Source: Anaeromyxobacter oryzae (GTDB lineage Bacteria > Myxococcota > Myxococcia > Myxococcales > Anaeromyxobacteraceae). From it: a stretch of 64,000 bases of DNA. Location: NCBI RefSeq assembly GCF_023169945.1, contig NZ_AP025591.1, forward strand, positions 4,646,481-4,710,480, read 5' to 3'. A program made the position numbers and the translations under genes. The stretch's first letter is position 1, and each line of letters starts with the position of its first letter. The notes below the pieces were generated by a model. The model was not told the DNA's origin. It saw nothing but the letters and a program-made list of their open reading frames with translations, and did not search any database. This document shows positions 15,479 to 24,227 of the stretch, piece after piece.

Positions 15479-16855
15479 ATGAAGCTCTTGCTCGCGGAGG
15501 ACGACCGGATCGTCAGGATCACGGTACGCGACGCTCTCGCGGACGACGGGTATGCCGTCACCGAATGCGCCGACGGGACCTCGGCGCTCCACGCCGTGCA
15601 GGCGGAAGTCTTCGACATCGTGCTGTCCGATGTTCGCCTGCCGGGCGTGGACGGCATCGCGCTGTTCCGAGCCGTCCGGCAGATCAACCCGCGCGCCGCA
15701 GTCGTGCTGATGACCGCGTTCGCGGACGCCGACGACGCCGTCGCGGTGATGCGCGAGGGCGCCCGCGACTACGTCCAGAAGCCGTTCGAGATCGACGAGC
15801 TCCTCCTTCGCATCAGGCGCGTCAGGGACGAGATCGCGTTTCGCGCCCGCATGGAGACGGGACAGGGCCCCACGCGGCCGGAGCCGCTCCGCGGGGATTC
15901 GCCCGCGATGCAGCGCCTGCGCGAGCGCGTGGACGCCGCAGCGCAGAGCGAGGTCGCGGTGCTCCTCACGGGCGAGACGGGCACCGGCAAGGACCTCTGC
16001 GCTCGTACGATTCACGAGCGGAGTCGTCGGGCGGACAAACCCTTCGTCGCGGTGAATTGCGCGGCCATACCGGACACGCTGTTCGAGGCGGAGCTCTTCG
16101 GCCACGAGAAGGGGGCGTTCACTGGCGCCGACCGGCGCCGCGTCGGGCGGTTCGAGGCGGCGAACGGTGGGACGCTGCTCCTGGACGAGGTCGGAGAGCT
16201 CGCGGCTGCAAGCCAGGCGAAGCTCCTTCGGGTGCTGGAGTCCTCCACGTTCGAGCCCGTCGGCTCGAGCCGTCCGGTCAAGGTGGACGTTCGCGTCCTC
16301 GCCGCGACGAACCGCGATCTCGCGGCGGACGCCGCCCAGGGTCGCTTTCGCCGCGATCTGTACTACCGGCTGAACGTCATCGACCTCCACGTCCCGCCAC
16401 TGCGAGAGCGCCGGGCGGACCTCCCGGTGCTGGTCCGCGCGTTCTCGGAGGAGATCGCGAGCCGCCAGGGACGCCCGGTGCCGGAGCTCGCGCCGGACGT
16501 GGTCGCCGCCCTGGCTGCGTACGACTATCCCGGGAACGTCCGCGAGCTGCTCCACGCGCTGGAGCGAGGCGTCGCGCTGTCTCGCGGCGGCCCGATCGAA
16601 CTCGACCACCTTCCGGCGGACATCGCCGCGACGTTCGCGCGAGAGCCCTCTGGCGCGCCGTCACTGGAGCATGTCCAGCCGCTCGGGGAGGCCGTCGCGG
16701 TGTTCGAGCGGGAGTACATCCAGCGGGTCCTCGACAAGGCCGGAGGGCACAAGACGCGCGCGGCGGCGCTGCTCGGCATCTCGCGCAAGAACCTCTGGGA
16801 GCGGCTTCGCGACGCGACGCGGGACGGTGGCGAGGACGACGCGAACGAGCGCTAG
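15479..16855 (+). CDS. NtrC-type response regulator (receiver, AAA+, Fis)
   Basis: The 458-residue regulator starts at ATG 15479. The receiver domain (1-118) has the acidic pair at 8-9, phospho-acceptor Asp51, Thr79 and Lys101. The sigma-54 interaction domain (about 138-370) has Walker A GETGTGKD (165-172), GAFTGA (212-217) and LLLDEVGE. A Fis-type helix-turn-helix ends the protein (HKTRAAALLGISRKNLWERL). All catalytic parts are intact. It faces the histidine kinase gene tail to tail, sharing the bases CTAG at 16852-16855 as both stop codons, so the two are a likely cognate pair. Confidence 0.94.
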   Translation: MKLLLAEDDRIVRITVRDALADDGYAVTECADGTSALHAVQAEVFDIVLSDVRLPGVDGIALFRAVRQINPRAAVVLMTAFADADDAVAVMREGARDYVQKPFEIDELLLRIRRVRDEIAFRARMETGQGPTRPEPLRGDSPAMQRLRERVDAAAQSEVAVLLTGETGTGKDLCARTIHERSRRADKPFVAVNCAAIPDTLFEAELFGHEKGAFTGADRRRVGRFEAANGGTLLLDEVGELAAASQAKLLRVLESSTFEPVGSSRPVKVDVRVLAATNRDLAADAAQGRFRRDLYYRLNVIDLHVPPLRERRADLPVLVRAFSEEIASRQGRPVPELAPDVVAALAAYDYPGNVRELLHALERGVALSRGGPIELDHLPADIAATFAREPSGAPSLEHVQPLGEAVAVFEREYIQRVLDKAGGHKTRAAALLGISRKNLWERLRDATRDGGEDDANER

Positions 16856-18291
16856 GAGGCGCGCGCCGCCGCGACGGCGCGAAGCCACAGCGTGACGACC
16901 GTACCTCCGCGCTCGGGGAACTCGAACCCGAGCTCGCCCCCGTGGGCGTCGGCGATGGTGCGCGTCACCGACAGGCCGAGGCCGGTGCCCTCGCCCTCGG
17001 GCTTCGTGCTGAAGAACGGGTCGAGGATGCGGTCGCGGATCTCGAGCGGGATCCCGGGACCGTCGTCCTCGACCGCGAGCCCGACCTGGCCGTCGCGATG
17101 CCGGATGCGGACGCGGACCTCGCCGCCCTCCGGTGTCACGTAGGCCGCGTTGAGCAGGAGGTTCACGAGCGCCTGGCCCGCCTGCCGGCGGTCGGCGAGG
17201 ACGGTCGCGTCGCCAACGCCGTCGACCGCGACCGACGCGCCGATCCGGCGCCGCTCGAGGAGCGGGCGGACGAGCCGCACGGCGTCCTCCGCGAGCTCAG
17301 GCGCGCTGCGCGGCTCGAGCCGCGTCGCGTGCGGTCTGCCGTAGTCGAGGAGCCGGCGGACGACCTCCTCGATCCTGGACAGCCCCTCGTCCATGAGCGC
17401 GAGGTACTCGCGGCGCTTCGGCTCGGCGAGGTCGCCGCGCTCGAGCCGCCGCACGCAGTTCTTGAGGCCGGCGAGCGGGTTGTTCACCTCGTGCGCGACG
17501 CCGGCCACGAGCGAGCCCAGCGCGGCGAGCCGCTCGGTCTCGACCGCCTTCTGGCGGGCCCGTTCCTGCTCCGCGTGCGCCGCCTCCAGGCGGCGCATCA
17601 TCTTGTTGAAGCGGTGCCCGAGCACGGCGACCTCGTCCGAGCCGCGGGCTTCCACGATCGGTCCCTCGACGAGGACCGCGGGGTCGAAGCGATCCGCCGC
17701 TTCCAGCATCTCGTTCACCGGCCGGGCGATGGCGCGTCCGGCCAGGAACGCCGCCGCGAACCCGGCCACGATGACCCCGAGGGCGAGCTCGCCGAGGTGG
17801 ATGGCCAGCTCGCGGCGGAGAACGCCCAGCGACTTCATGCCGAGCCCGAGCCGGACCTGTCCGAGGCTGCCGCCGAGGATGGGCTCGGAGAGGTCGAGGA
17901 CCTCGGCGCCGTCGAGCTTCACCAGGACCGGCGAGACGTCGCCGGCGCCACGGAGGCGCAGGAGACCTTCGGGCGTGTGACCGTCGAAGGACGACGCGAC
18001 GACGTGATCGCCCCGGACGATGAAGCAGTAGCTGACGTCACCCGAGCTCGCGGCCGCGCTGTGAACGAGGCCGTACAGCGTCATCACGTCGTTCACCAGC
18101 AGCGGATCGTCGGCCTGCTCCGCCACGAGGCGGGCGACGCGGTGGCCCAGCTCGGCCTGCGCGTCGAGGAGCGCTCGGGAGGCGATGCGGTTCCCGATGA
18201 CGAGGTGGACGGCGTGCATGGCGACCACGCCGAGCGCGGCGAGGAGCGCCAGCTTCATCCACAGCCGGAACCGCGGTCGACGGTTCGGCAC
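16852..18291 (-). CDS. Membrane histidine kinase
   Basis: The 479-residue protein starts at GTG 18291. TM1 is about 11-33, a periplasmic sensor of about 130 residues follows, TM2 is about 165-185, then HAMP (about 185-240). The HisKA domain has phospho-acceptor His267 in GVAHEVNNPL. The ATPase domain has NLLLNA, DDGPGIP and GTGLGLS. It starts one base after the stop of the binding-protein gene, so translation is coupled. The binding lipoprotein is therefore the likely ligand sensor feeding this kinase, and the convergent NtrC-type regulator the likely output. Confidence 0.94.
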   Translation of the reverse strand: MPNRRPRFRLWMKLALLAALGVVAMHAVHLVIGNRIASRALLDAQAELGHRVARLVAEQADDPLLVNDVMTLYGLVHSAAASSGDVSYCFIVRGDHVVASSFDGHTPEGLLRLRGAGDVSPVLVKLDGAEVLDLSEPILGGSLGQVRLGLGMKSLGVLRRELAIHLGELALGVIVAGFAAAFLAGRAIARPVNEMLEAADRFDPAVLVEGPIVEARGSDEVAVLGHRFNKMMRRLEAAHAEQERARQKAVETERLAALGSLVAGVAHEVNNPLAGLKNCVRRLERGDLAEPKRREYLALMDEGLSRIEEVVRRLLDYGRPHATRLEPRSAPELAEDAVRLVRPLLERRRIGASVAVDGVGDATVLADRRQAGQALVNLLLNAAYVTPEGGEVRVRIRHRDGQVGLAVEDDGPGIPLEIRDRILDPFFSTKPEGEGTGLGLSVTRTIADAHGGELGFEFPERGGTVVTLWLRAVAAARAS

Positions 18292-18292
18292 G

Positions 18293-19210
18293 TCAGCGAC
18301 CGTCGAGCATGCGCGCGGCCGACGCGTACAGCCCGGGCGAAGGCTCGGCGAACCGATCGAACCGGAGGAGCTTCAGCGTGGCGGCGGCTTCGGGGTCGCG
18401 GTCGAGGCCCAGCAGGACCTCGCGGAGGCGGGCACGGGCCTCAGGGGGCAGGCGCGTCGAGACGACGACCGGCATCGCGCCGAGGGGAGGGGACCTGTGA
18501 ATGACACGGAGCCGCTGCTCGAGCGTCGGGTCGCGGGCCTCGAGCTCGGCGAGCACACCCCCGTGGACGGCCGCGCCGTCCACGAGCCCGCTCGCGACTG
18601 CATGGATCGAGCGGTCGTGGCTGCCCGTGTAGGTGATGCCGCCGAAGAAGTGATCCGGATCGAACCCGCGATCCCGCAGGAGCCGGACCGGGTACAGGCG
18701 GCCGGAGAACGACAGCTCGTCGGTGAAGGCGAAGCGCCGCCCCTGGAGGCCGCCGATGTCCTTGATGTCGCTCGCGGCGGAGACGACGATCACGGACTCG
18801 TAGGACTCCCCACCCGCCACCACCGGAACGGCCACGATCTCCACCGCGCGCGGCGCACGCTTCTGGAGATCGAGGTACCCGCCGGTGCAGAGGAGGGCAG
18901 CGTCCAGCTCGCCGGAGATGAGCAGCTCGTTGACCTCGCGGTACGTCCGGCGCTGCTCGAACTGCACCGTCCGGTCGAGCAGCCGTCCGACCCGATCGAA
19001 GAGTCTGGTGTACGAGGCATACGTGTCGCGTGGCGATTCGATCGCGGCGACCGAGAACCGGAGCACGGTTGCCTGGGACGACGACGGCGCGGGAGCGGGT
19101 TTCGACGGCGGCGTCCGGGTCTCGACGACCGCCGTCCGGTAGGGAGACGTCTCGCAGGCGGTGAGCGCCGCCGCGACGAAGGTCAGGAACGCCATCGAGA
19201 GTAGCCGCAC
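18293..19210 (-). CDS. PhnD-like periplasmic-binding lipoprotein without transporter
   Basis: Starting at GTG 19210 gives 305 residues with a signal and lipobox LTAC (Cys19); an ATG at 19195 is an alternative. A Ser/Pro-rich linker of about 30 residues precedes a two-lobed binding domain of the phosphate/phosphonate (PhnD/PF12974) type, with strands such as LRFSVAAIESPRDTYASY and GRRFAFTDELSFSGR. No ABC permease or ATPase gene is near. Its stop is one base from the histidine kinase start, so it is most likely a dedicated ligand receptor for signalling rather than transport. Confidence 0.87.
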   Translation of the reverse strand: MRLLSMAFLTFVAAALTACETSPYRTAVVETRTPPSKPAPAPSSSQATVLRFSVAAIESPRDTYASYTRLFDRVGRLLDRTVQFEQRRTYREVNELLISGELDAALLCTGGYLDLQKRAPRAVEIVAVPVVAGGESYESVIVVSAASDIKDIGGLQGRRFAFTDELSFSGRLYPVRLLRDRGFDPDHFFGGITYTGSHDRSIHAVASGLVDGAAVHGGVLAELEARDPTLEQRLRVIHRSPPLGAMPVVVSTRLPPEARARLREVLLGLDRDPEAAATLKLLRFDRFAEPSPGLYASAARMLDGR

Positions 19211-19326
19211 GTGGTCATGGTACTTCGGTTCGGACTGGACCCGCACGCCAGCCGGCCACCGCACCGGGGCGAGCAGGCGAGCGGCCGCGCACCGTCTCCG
19301 CCGTCGTCGAGGCCGCGAATGGCAGC

Positions 19327-19362
19327 GGCGCCCCGTCCGCGCTGCAACGCGGGCGGGGCGCC
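19327..19362 (-). terminator. Stem-loop terminator after the octaheme cytochrome gene
   Basis: GGCGCCCCGTCCGCG (19327-19341) and CGCGGGCGGGGCGCC (19348-19362) form a 15-base-pair stem with one wobble and a six-base loop. It begins 21 bases past the cytochrome stop at 19383. There is no U-run, as is usual in such GC-rich genomes. The gap 19211-19382 holds nothing else. Confidence 0.6.
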
Positions 19363-19382
19363 GGACGAACGACCAGACCTCG

Positions 19383-22364
19383 TTACGGCGCGGTCACCGA
19401 GGTGAAGCAGGAGCTCCAGAACGGATCCGCCCGGTGCTCGCTGAGCGGGAAGTACGACGGATAGAGGGCCGTCGTGTCGGGACACACGATCGACGCCCGG
19501 CGCGAGCCGACGTGGCACTTGCTGCACGAGCTCGGCATGAAGTCGAACCGGTCGTACTTCGTGCCGGACGCGCTCACGAACTGGGCGGTGTAGGCGGACT
19601 GGTACGTCGGGCCGAAGCGCGACACGGCGTTCGCCTTCCAGGGCCAGATGATGTCGAACACGTGCGAGGCCTCGTCGCCCTCGATGACGGTCTTCGCGCC
19701 GTTCGCGTCCGTGCCGGTGACGTACCCGCCGGACTTGGCGACCTTGGGCATGTGGCACGACGTGCAGCGGCCGACCGGCATCGACTCGTTGGTCGGGTCG
19801 TAGTTCGCCATCATGTTCGCCTTGTCGAACATGTGCTGGCCCACCGCGCTGGCGACCGCGATCTGGGAGCCCAGGATCTCGTCGGCGGTGGGCGCGTAGG
19901 CGACCCCGTTCAGCGCGGCGGCGCCGCCCGACGCCGCGTGGATGTTGGCGACGTCCAGCTTGGACACGCTTGCGAACGGCGTCCCGGGGATGCCGGCGTG
20001 GCAGCCCAGGCAAGCCACGTTGTTCCGGTAGTCGGCGGCCGTGAGCGCGACCTGGTCCTGGCCCGACTGGAGGGTGGGTGAGGACTTGAACAGCGAGTGC
20101 GGCTCGTGGCAGCTCCCGCAGGTCGTCTTCAGGTACGGGTTGTTCACGTGGGCGGACTGCTCGAGCATGATGTACTGCTGCCGGTGCTGCAGGCCGTAGA
20201 CCTTCCCGCCGTTCGCTGCCGGATCCCAGCTCGTCTCGTCGTCGGTGAGCCGCTCCTGCCAGTTATCGAAGAACGAGCCGAGGTCGTACACGCCGGGGAC
20301 GTAGCTCCCGCCGCCCACCAGGCTCGCGTTGCCGGCGTTCCAGGGGAACTCGAAGCCGTAGTCCTGCGCCGGGTTGACGTTCGTGCCGGCGTCGAACGCG
20401 TGGCACTTGCCGCAGAGCTGCCGCTCGGAGGACGCCGTCAGGTACTTCGGGTTGATGATCGCGTTGCCACGGCCGCCGCCCGCATTGGCGTGCTCCGAGC
20501 CGGGCCCGTGGCACTGCTCACAGGTCACGTTCTCGTCGAGGAACGCGTAGGCCTTGATGGCCGCGAACCGGAACGGGCTGTTGTTCGGGGCGCCATCGCG
20601 GCCGAAGGGCAGCGTGACATCGAGGAGGTCCCAGTCGAGCGTCAGGCCGGTGTTGTGGCACCCGGCGCAGGCGTGCGAGAAGGTCCGGGCGCGGCTCGAC
20701 CACGACTCGCCGGGGAACTTCTGCTCGGTGGGGTGGTAGCCGTTGATGCCGTAGACCCCGTTGTTGCGGTCACCGGACTCGACGAACTGGATCGGCAGCG
20801 TGAGGCTGTCGAGATCCTTGCCGGCCGTGTAGCCCCACGCGGCGGCCGCCTTGACGTCCGAGAGCGGGCCCTGGAAGCGCTGCTTGAAGACGCCCATGTT
20901 CTGGTGGGCGTTCCCGTTCCCGTCCTTGTCGCCCTGCCCGCCGTAGATGACGGCGATGCGGACCATCGGCACGGCCGGGTTCGTGTTGGCGACCGCATCG
21001 AAGATGCTGCCGTCGCTGCACGTGTACGGCGAGCCGCCGAACTTCTGGACGTACTCGTCGTTCACGATGGTGATGCCGTCCTTGAGGTTGCAGAGGTACA
21101 CGTTGACCTGCCCGTCGGCGTACTTGGTCGTGCCGCCAGCCGCGCAGGTGGCGCCGCTCGGAGCGTTGCCGTAGATGCAAGGGTCGTTCGCGTCGTAGTT
21201 CGGGTTGGTCGCCTTCACGCCCGGCCAGTTGGGCGCGACGATGTCGTTGGAGTCCTGCGGCAGCATCTTGGTGTACGTGCGCGAAGCGGCGGCCGTGCCG
21301 TAGCTCGCGTTGCTGAGCGAGGTCACCGTCGGCGCGAAGGTCGCGGGGGCGGAGAGCGTGAGGTGCGTGTCGTCCGCGATCGAGAGGACCGTGCCGAGCT
21401 GCTGCCAGCCGAGGCCGACCGGTGTGTAGCCGAGCTTGTCGCCGACCTGGACCTGCGTCGTGAACGACGTGCCCGCGCCGACCACCGCGGACGACGCGGC
21501 TGCGACGGAGATGGTGCCCGCGAGCGGGACCATCACGACGCGGGGCGTCTTCAGCGTCGCGTTGAGCATGCGGGAGAACGCACCCGCCACCGCGTGGCCG
21601 GTGCCGTCGCGCTGCACGCGGGTGAGCGAACGGAAGTGCGCGGAGCTCTGGTGGGTCGTGGCCACGCTGCCGTGGCAGGCCTGGCAGAGGGTCATGCCCG
21701 TGAACCGGGCGGCGTCGCTCGAGCGCGCCGAGAGAACGATCGTGACGTCCGAGACGCTCGCGCCCGCCGTGACGAATACCGCGCCGCGCGTCTCACCGTC
21801 GAGGTAGCTCGCGCTCGGCGCCTTGGCGCTCAGGAACACCGGACCGGGCGGGACGCCGGCGAGGGTGAACGCACCGTCCGCGCCCGTCGTGGCGCTCTGG
21901 CCGGACCCGGCGGTCACGAGGACGCCCGCCAGCGGGCTCGCCGCCGAGGTCGCGTCCGTGACCTTGCCCGCGATGGAGCCCGGGGCGGTCGCGGGGAGCT
22001 GGAGGACCAGATTGACGTTGGCCGTGCCGTTCGCCACGACTCCGACGCTGGCAAGCGTGAACGGGGCGAAGCCGTCCTTCGTCGCCGTGACGGCGTAGGC
22101 GCCGATGGCGACGTCCGGGATCGTGAACGTGCCGTCCGCCGCGGTCGTCGCCGTCGTGGTCGGCGGATCCGTCTGGACCGTGGCGCCCGCGAGCGGAGCG
22201 CCGCCCGCGTCCTTCACCCGGCCGGCCAGGTTGCCGCGGCTGGAGCCGGGCTGGCCCGGTTGCCCGGGCTGACCCGGCTCGCCCTGCAGGCCGGCGGGGC
22301 CCTTCGAGCCCTGACAGGCTGCCATGAACGTGAGGGCGACTGCGACGACGAGGACTCTCTTCAT
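19383..22364 (-). CDS. Octaheme c-type cytochrome lipoprotein with collagen-like and CarboxypepD_reg-like segments
   Basis: The protein has 993 residues. The lipobox is at MAAC (Cys17), followed by a collagen-like Gly-x-x run (about 20-40). Two carboxypeptidase-regulatory-like beta-sandwich repeats follow (about 44-120 and 128-212). The rest carries eight CXXCH haem motifs: CQACH (227-231), CAGCH, CEQCH, CGKCH, CGSCH, CLGCH, CTSCH and CSKCH. The arrangement resembles surface-exposed electron-transfer lipoproteins of metal-reducing delta-type bacteria. The N-terminal segments may act as a spacer or adhesive stalk. A cytochrome-porin gene is divergent across a 351-base regulatory gap. The electron partner is inferred, not shown. 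Confidence 0.92.
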   Translation of the reverse strand: MKRVLVVAVALTFMAACQGSKGPAGLQGEPGQPGQPGQPGSSRGNLAGRVKDAGGAPLAGATVQTDPPTTTATTAADGTFTIPDVAIGAYAVTATKDGFAPFTLASVGVVANGTANVNLVLQLPATAPGSIAGKVTDATSAASPLAGVLVTAGSGQSATTGADGAFTLAGVPPGPVFLSAKAPSASYLDGETRGAVFVTAGASVSDVTIVLSARSSDAARFTGMTLCQACHGSVATTHQSSAHFRSLTRVQRDGTGHAVAGAFSRMLNATLKTPRVVMVPLAGTISVAAASSAVVGAGTSFTTQVQVGDKLGYTPVGLGWQQLGTVLSIADDTHLTLSAPATFAPTVTSLSNASYGTAAASRTYTKMLPQDSNDIVAPNWPGVKATNPNYDANDPCIYGNAPSGATCAAGGTTKYADGQVNVYLCNLKDGITIVNDEYVQKFGGSPYTCSDGSIFDAVANTNPAVPMVRIAVIYGGQGDKDGNGNAHQNMGVFKQRFQGPLSDVKAAAAWGYTAGKDLDSLTLPIQFVESGDRNNGVYGINGYHPTEQKFPGESWSSRARTFSHACAGCHNTGLTLDWDLLDVTLPFGRDGAPNNSPFRFAAIKAYAFLDENVTCEQCHGPGSEHANAGGGRGNAIINPKYLTASSERQLCGKCHAFDAGTNVNPAQDYGFEFPWNAGNASLVGGGSYVPGVYDLGSFFDNWQERLTDDETSWDPAANGGKVYGLQHRQQYIMLEQSAHVNNPYLKTTCGSCHEPHSLFKSSPTLQSGQDQVALTAADYRNNVACLGCHAGIPGTPFASVSKLDVANIHAASGGAAALNGVAYAPTADEILGSQIAVASAVGQHMFDKANMMANYDPTNESMPVGRCTSCHMPKVAKSGGYVTGTDANGAKTVIEGDEASHVFDIIWPWKANAVSRFGPTYQSAYTAQFVSASGTKYDRFDFMPSSCSKCHVGSRRASIVCPDTTALYPSYFPLSEHRADPFWSSCFTSVTAP

Positions 22365-22418
22365 GCTGCTCCTCCCGAGGAGATGGGGACCAACGCCAGA
22401 AGTCTGGGCGACCCCATC

Positions 22419-22434
22419 TGCACGCCGTTGGCCA
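22419..22434 (-). promoter_or_regulatory. Weak sigma-54-like element upstream of the octaheme gene
   Basis: On the minus strand TGGCCAACGGCGTGCA keeps the GG and GC of the -24/-12 consensus at the right spacing and matches 8 of the 12 defined positions. Distance from the -12 to the ATG is about 55 bases. The match is too weak to trust without experiment. Confidence 0.3.
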
Positions 22435-22504
22435 TCGATCGGCGCCGCGTTCCGGACGCCAACCCCCGGACACGACGATGGCTTCTCGCGAGAGGCGATG
22501 GGCG

Positions 22505-22524
22505 ACGTTACCGGCGGGTAACGT
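22505..22524. promoter_or_regulatory. Perfect dyad, candidate operator between cytochrome genes
   Basis: ACGTTACC (22505-22512), spacer GGCG, GGTAACGT (22517-22524). The eight-base arms are perfect. It lies midway in the 351-base divergent gap (22365-22715) and is relatively AT-rich for this DNA, so it is a good candidate for a dimeric regulator that controls both cytochrome genes. Confidence 0.55.
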
Positions 22525-22607
22525 GGCGGAAAGAGCCGCTACCGTGAGGTGACGCTCCGGGAGGAACGCCACGGCGCGCCACCGGCAGGGTGACACCCCC
22601 CGGAGCC

Positions 22608-22624
22608 GGTCACCACCCGTGACC
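22608..22624. promoter_or_regulatory. Second dyad in the cytochrome intergenic region
   Basis: GGTCAC (22608-22613), spacer CACCC, GTGACC (22619-22624). It is 92 bases before the cytochrome-porin start, where a promoter-proximal operator is plausible. Nothing else in this gap looks like a gene. Confidence 0.4.
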
Positions 22625-22715
22625 TGCGTGGCGAGATTGCGCGTACCCAGCGTCGCTGGCCGGATTCTGGCCGTGCCCGGTCACGGACCGGTGATCAACG
22701 GAAGAGGAGCATCAG

Positions 22716-24227
22716 GTGAAAAGCGCTGCCCGCGCAGGACTCCTCGTCGCAGCCGTCGCATCCAGCCTCTGTCTCGCCCCCAACGCCTTGGCCGTTCCGA
22801 CCTACGCGCGTCTCTACGGCGTGGACTGCTCGAACTGCCACTCGATGTGGGGATCCCTCAACGTCAACGGCGCGACGTTCCGGCTGAGCGGCTACCGCGC
22901 GATGGCAGGCCAGGACCTCCCGCCGCTCGACAAGCCGATCGAGATCGGCAAGGGAGGCGCGGTGTCGCTCCCGGGCGTCTTCCCGATCTCGCTCATCACC
23001 GGGGTGGCGATCGAGTACCGCCGCGAGCAGCGGGACGCGCCGGCGGCGCTGCGCGATCCGCCGGGAGAGAGCGGCCCCATCACGCGCGCCGGGTCCAACT
23101 TCACCGTCGCCGATGCGTCCATCTTCCTCAGCGCGCCGCTCGGCAAGCACCTCTCGTTCTTCATCGAGTTCCCGATGTTCGAGACGAAGGCGTGGGAGTT
23201 CACCCCGACCGGGCCCGGCGAGGCCCGCGTCGCGCAGCACGGGAACATCCAGCTGCCGACCGAGACGCCCGTCTTCGAGGTCGCGAAGTTCTGGTGGAAC
23301 AACCTGCTCGGCAGCCGAGCGCCGCGCGACAGCGTGAACCTCCTCGGCGGCATCACCCAGCTGCCGCTCGCGTATCCATCCGGCAAGGTACGACTGTCGG
23401 TGAATCAGTACCTCGTGTACGAGCGGCGCGGTCTCGACTACATCAGCCCGCGCCGCGTCGATGATCTCTTCACGGATCCCGCGATCTCCGACCGGCTCTT
23501 CCGGCTGAGCGAGCCGCAGGGACTGCTCGAGGTGAACGGGATGATCGTCCCCGGCGCCCCGGTGGATGCGGTCGCGAAGCCGCAGACGCCGTGGCTCGAG
23601 TACCACGTCGGCGGCACGACCGCGTCCAACGCCGCATCCGACGGAAACCTCGCGAAGGGCGTGTACGGACGGTTCGTGGGACGCTGGTACGGCCAGGCGC
23701 TCGGGGTGTTCGGGATCTGGACGCCGAACCTCGTCGACGACGCGATGATCTCGGCCGCGACGCTGACCGGCCCGGGCGGCGCCCGGATCATCAAGGACGG
23801 ACACTTCCAGAGCGCCCGGGTCAGCGCCGGCCCCGATGCGACGCTCAGCCTCGCGCCGTTCAAGATCCCCGTCTCGCTGGAGAACAACGTACTCTACAGC
23901 CGCGAGAGCAACCCCACCGGCTACGGTAAGGAGTTCGCCTGGTGGGGCGGGTTCCACCAGCTCAACTACTTCCCGACGAAGAGGTCGGTCGTCTACGCAC
24001 GCTACGACTGGATCTTGGGGGACTACTTCGACGACACCGGCGCGGGCGGCGACAGCAAGGCTCATCCGCGCGAATGGGACCTCATCGGCGGGCTGCAGTT
24101 CCTCGTCCTCGAGAACCTCAAGCTCATCGGCGAGTACCGGCACCACGAGTTCGACGACCGGATCACGGGCGGGAGCTCGACCTTGAAGGACGACGGCTTC
24201 ACCGTCCGGGCGATGACCGGCTTCTAG
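22716..24227 (+). CDS. Fused monoheme cytochrome-porin, Cyc2-like
   Basis: The 503-residue protein starts at GTG 22716 behind GGAAGAGGAG. A signal peptide ends at NALA (26). A single haem motif CSNCH (38-42) lies only 12 residues into the mature protein, and is followed by the pattern LNVNGATFRLSGY seen in fused cytochrome-porins. The rest is rich in alternating amphipathic strands with aromatic girdle residues and ends in Phe, as outer-membrane barrels do. By analogy with Cyc2, which passes electrons from outside the cell through the barrel, it may move electrons across the outer membrane. It is divergent from the octaheme gene. Its stop shares CTAG with the next gene. Confidence 0.85.
   Translation: MKSAARAGLLVAAVASSLCLAPNALAVPTYARLYGVDCSNCHSMWGSLNVNGATFRLSGYRAMAGQDLPPLDKPIEIGKGGAVSLPGVFPISLITGVAIEYRREQRDAPAALRDPPGESGPITRAGSNFTVADASIFLSAPLGKHLSFFIEFPMFETKAWEFTPTGPGEARVAQHGNIQLPTETPVFEVAKFWWNNLLGSRAPRDSVNLLGGITQLPLAYPSGKVRLSVNQYLVYERRGLDYISPRRVDDLFTDPAISDRLFRLSEPQGLLEVNGMIVPGAPVDAVAKPQTPWLEYHVGGTTASNAASDGNLAKGVYGRFVGRWYGQALGVFGIWTPNLVDDAMISAATLTGPGGARIIKDGHFQSARVSAGPDATLSLAPFKIPVSLENNVLYSRESNPTGYGKEFAWWGGFHQLNYFPTKRSVVYARYDWILGDYFDDTGAGGDSKAHPREWDLIGGLQFLVLENLKLIGEYRHHEFDDRITGGSSTLKDDGFTVRAMTGF

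Noticed and set aside
20097-22547. 816-codon plus-strand frame antisense to the octaheme gene
   Set aside because: Shadow frame with Val/Arg/Ala repeats; the opposite strand has eight CXXCH motifs.
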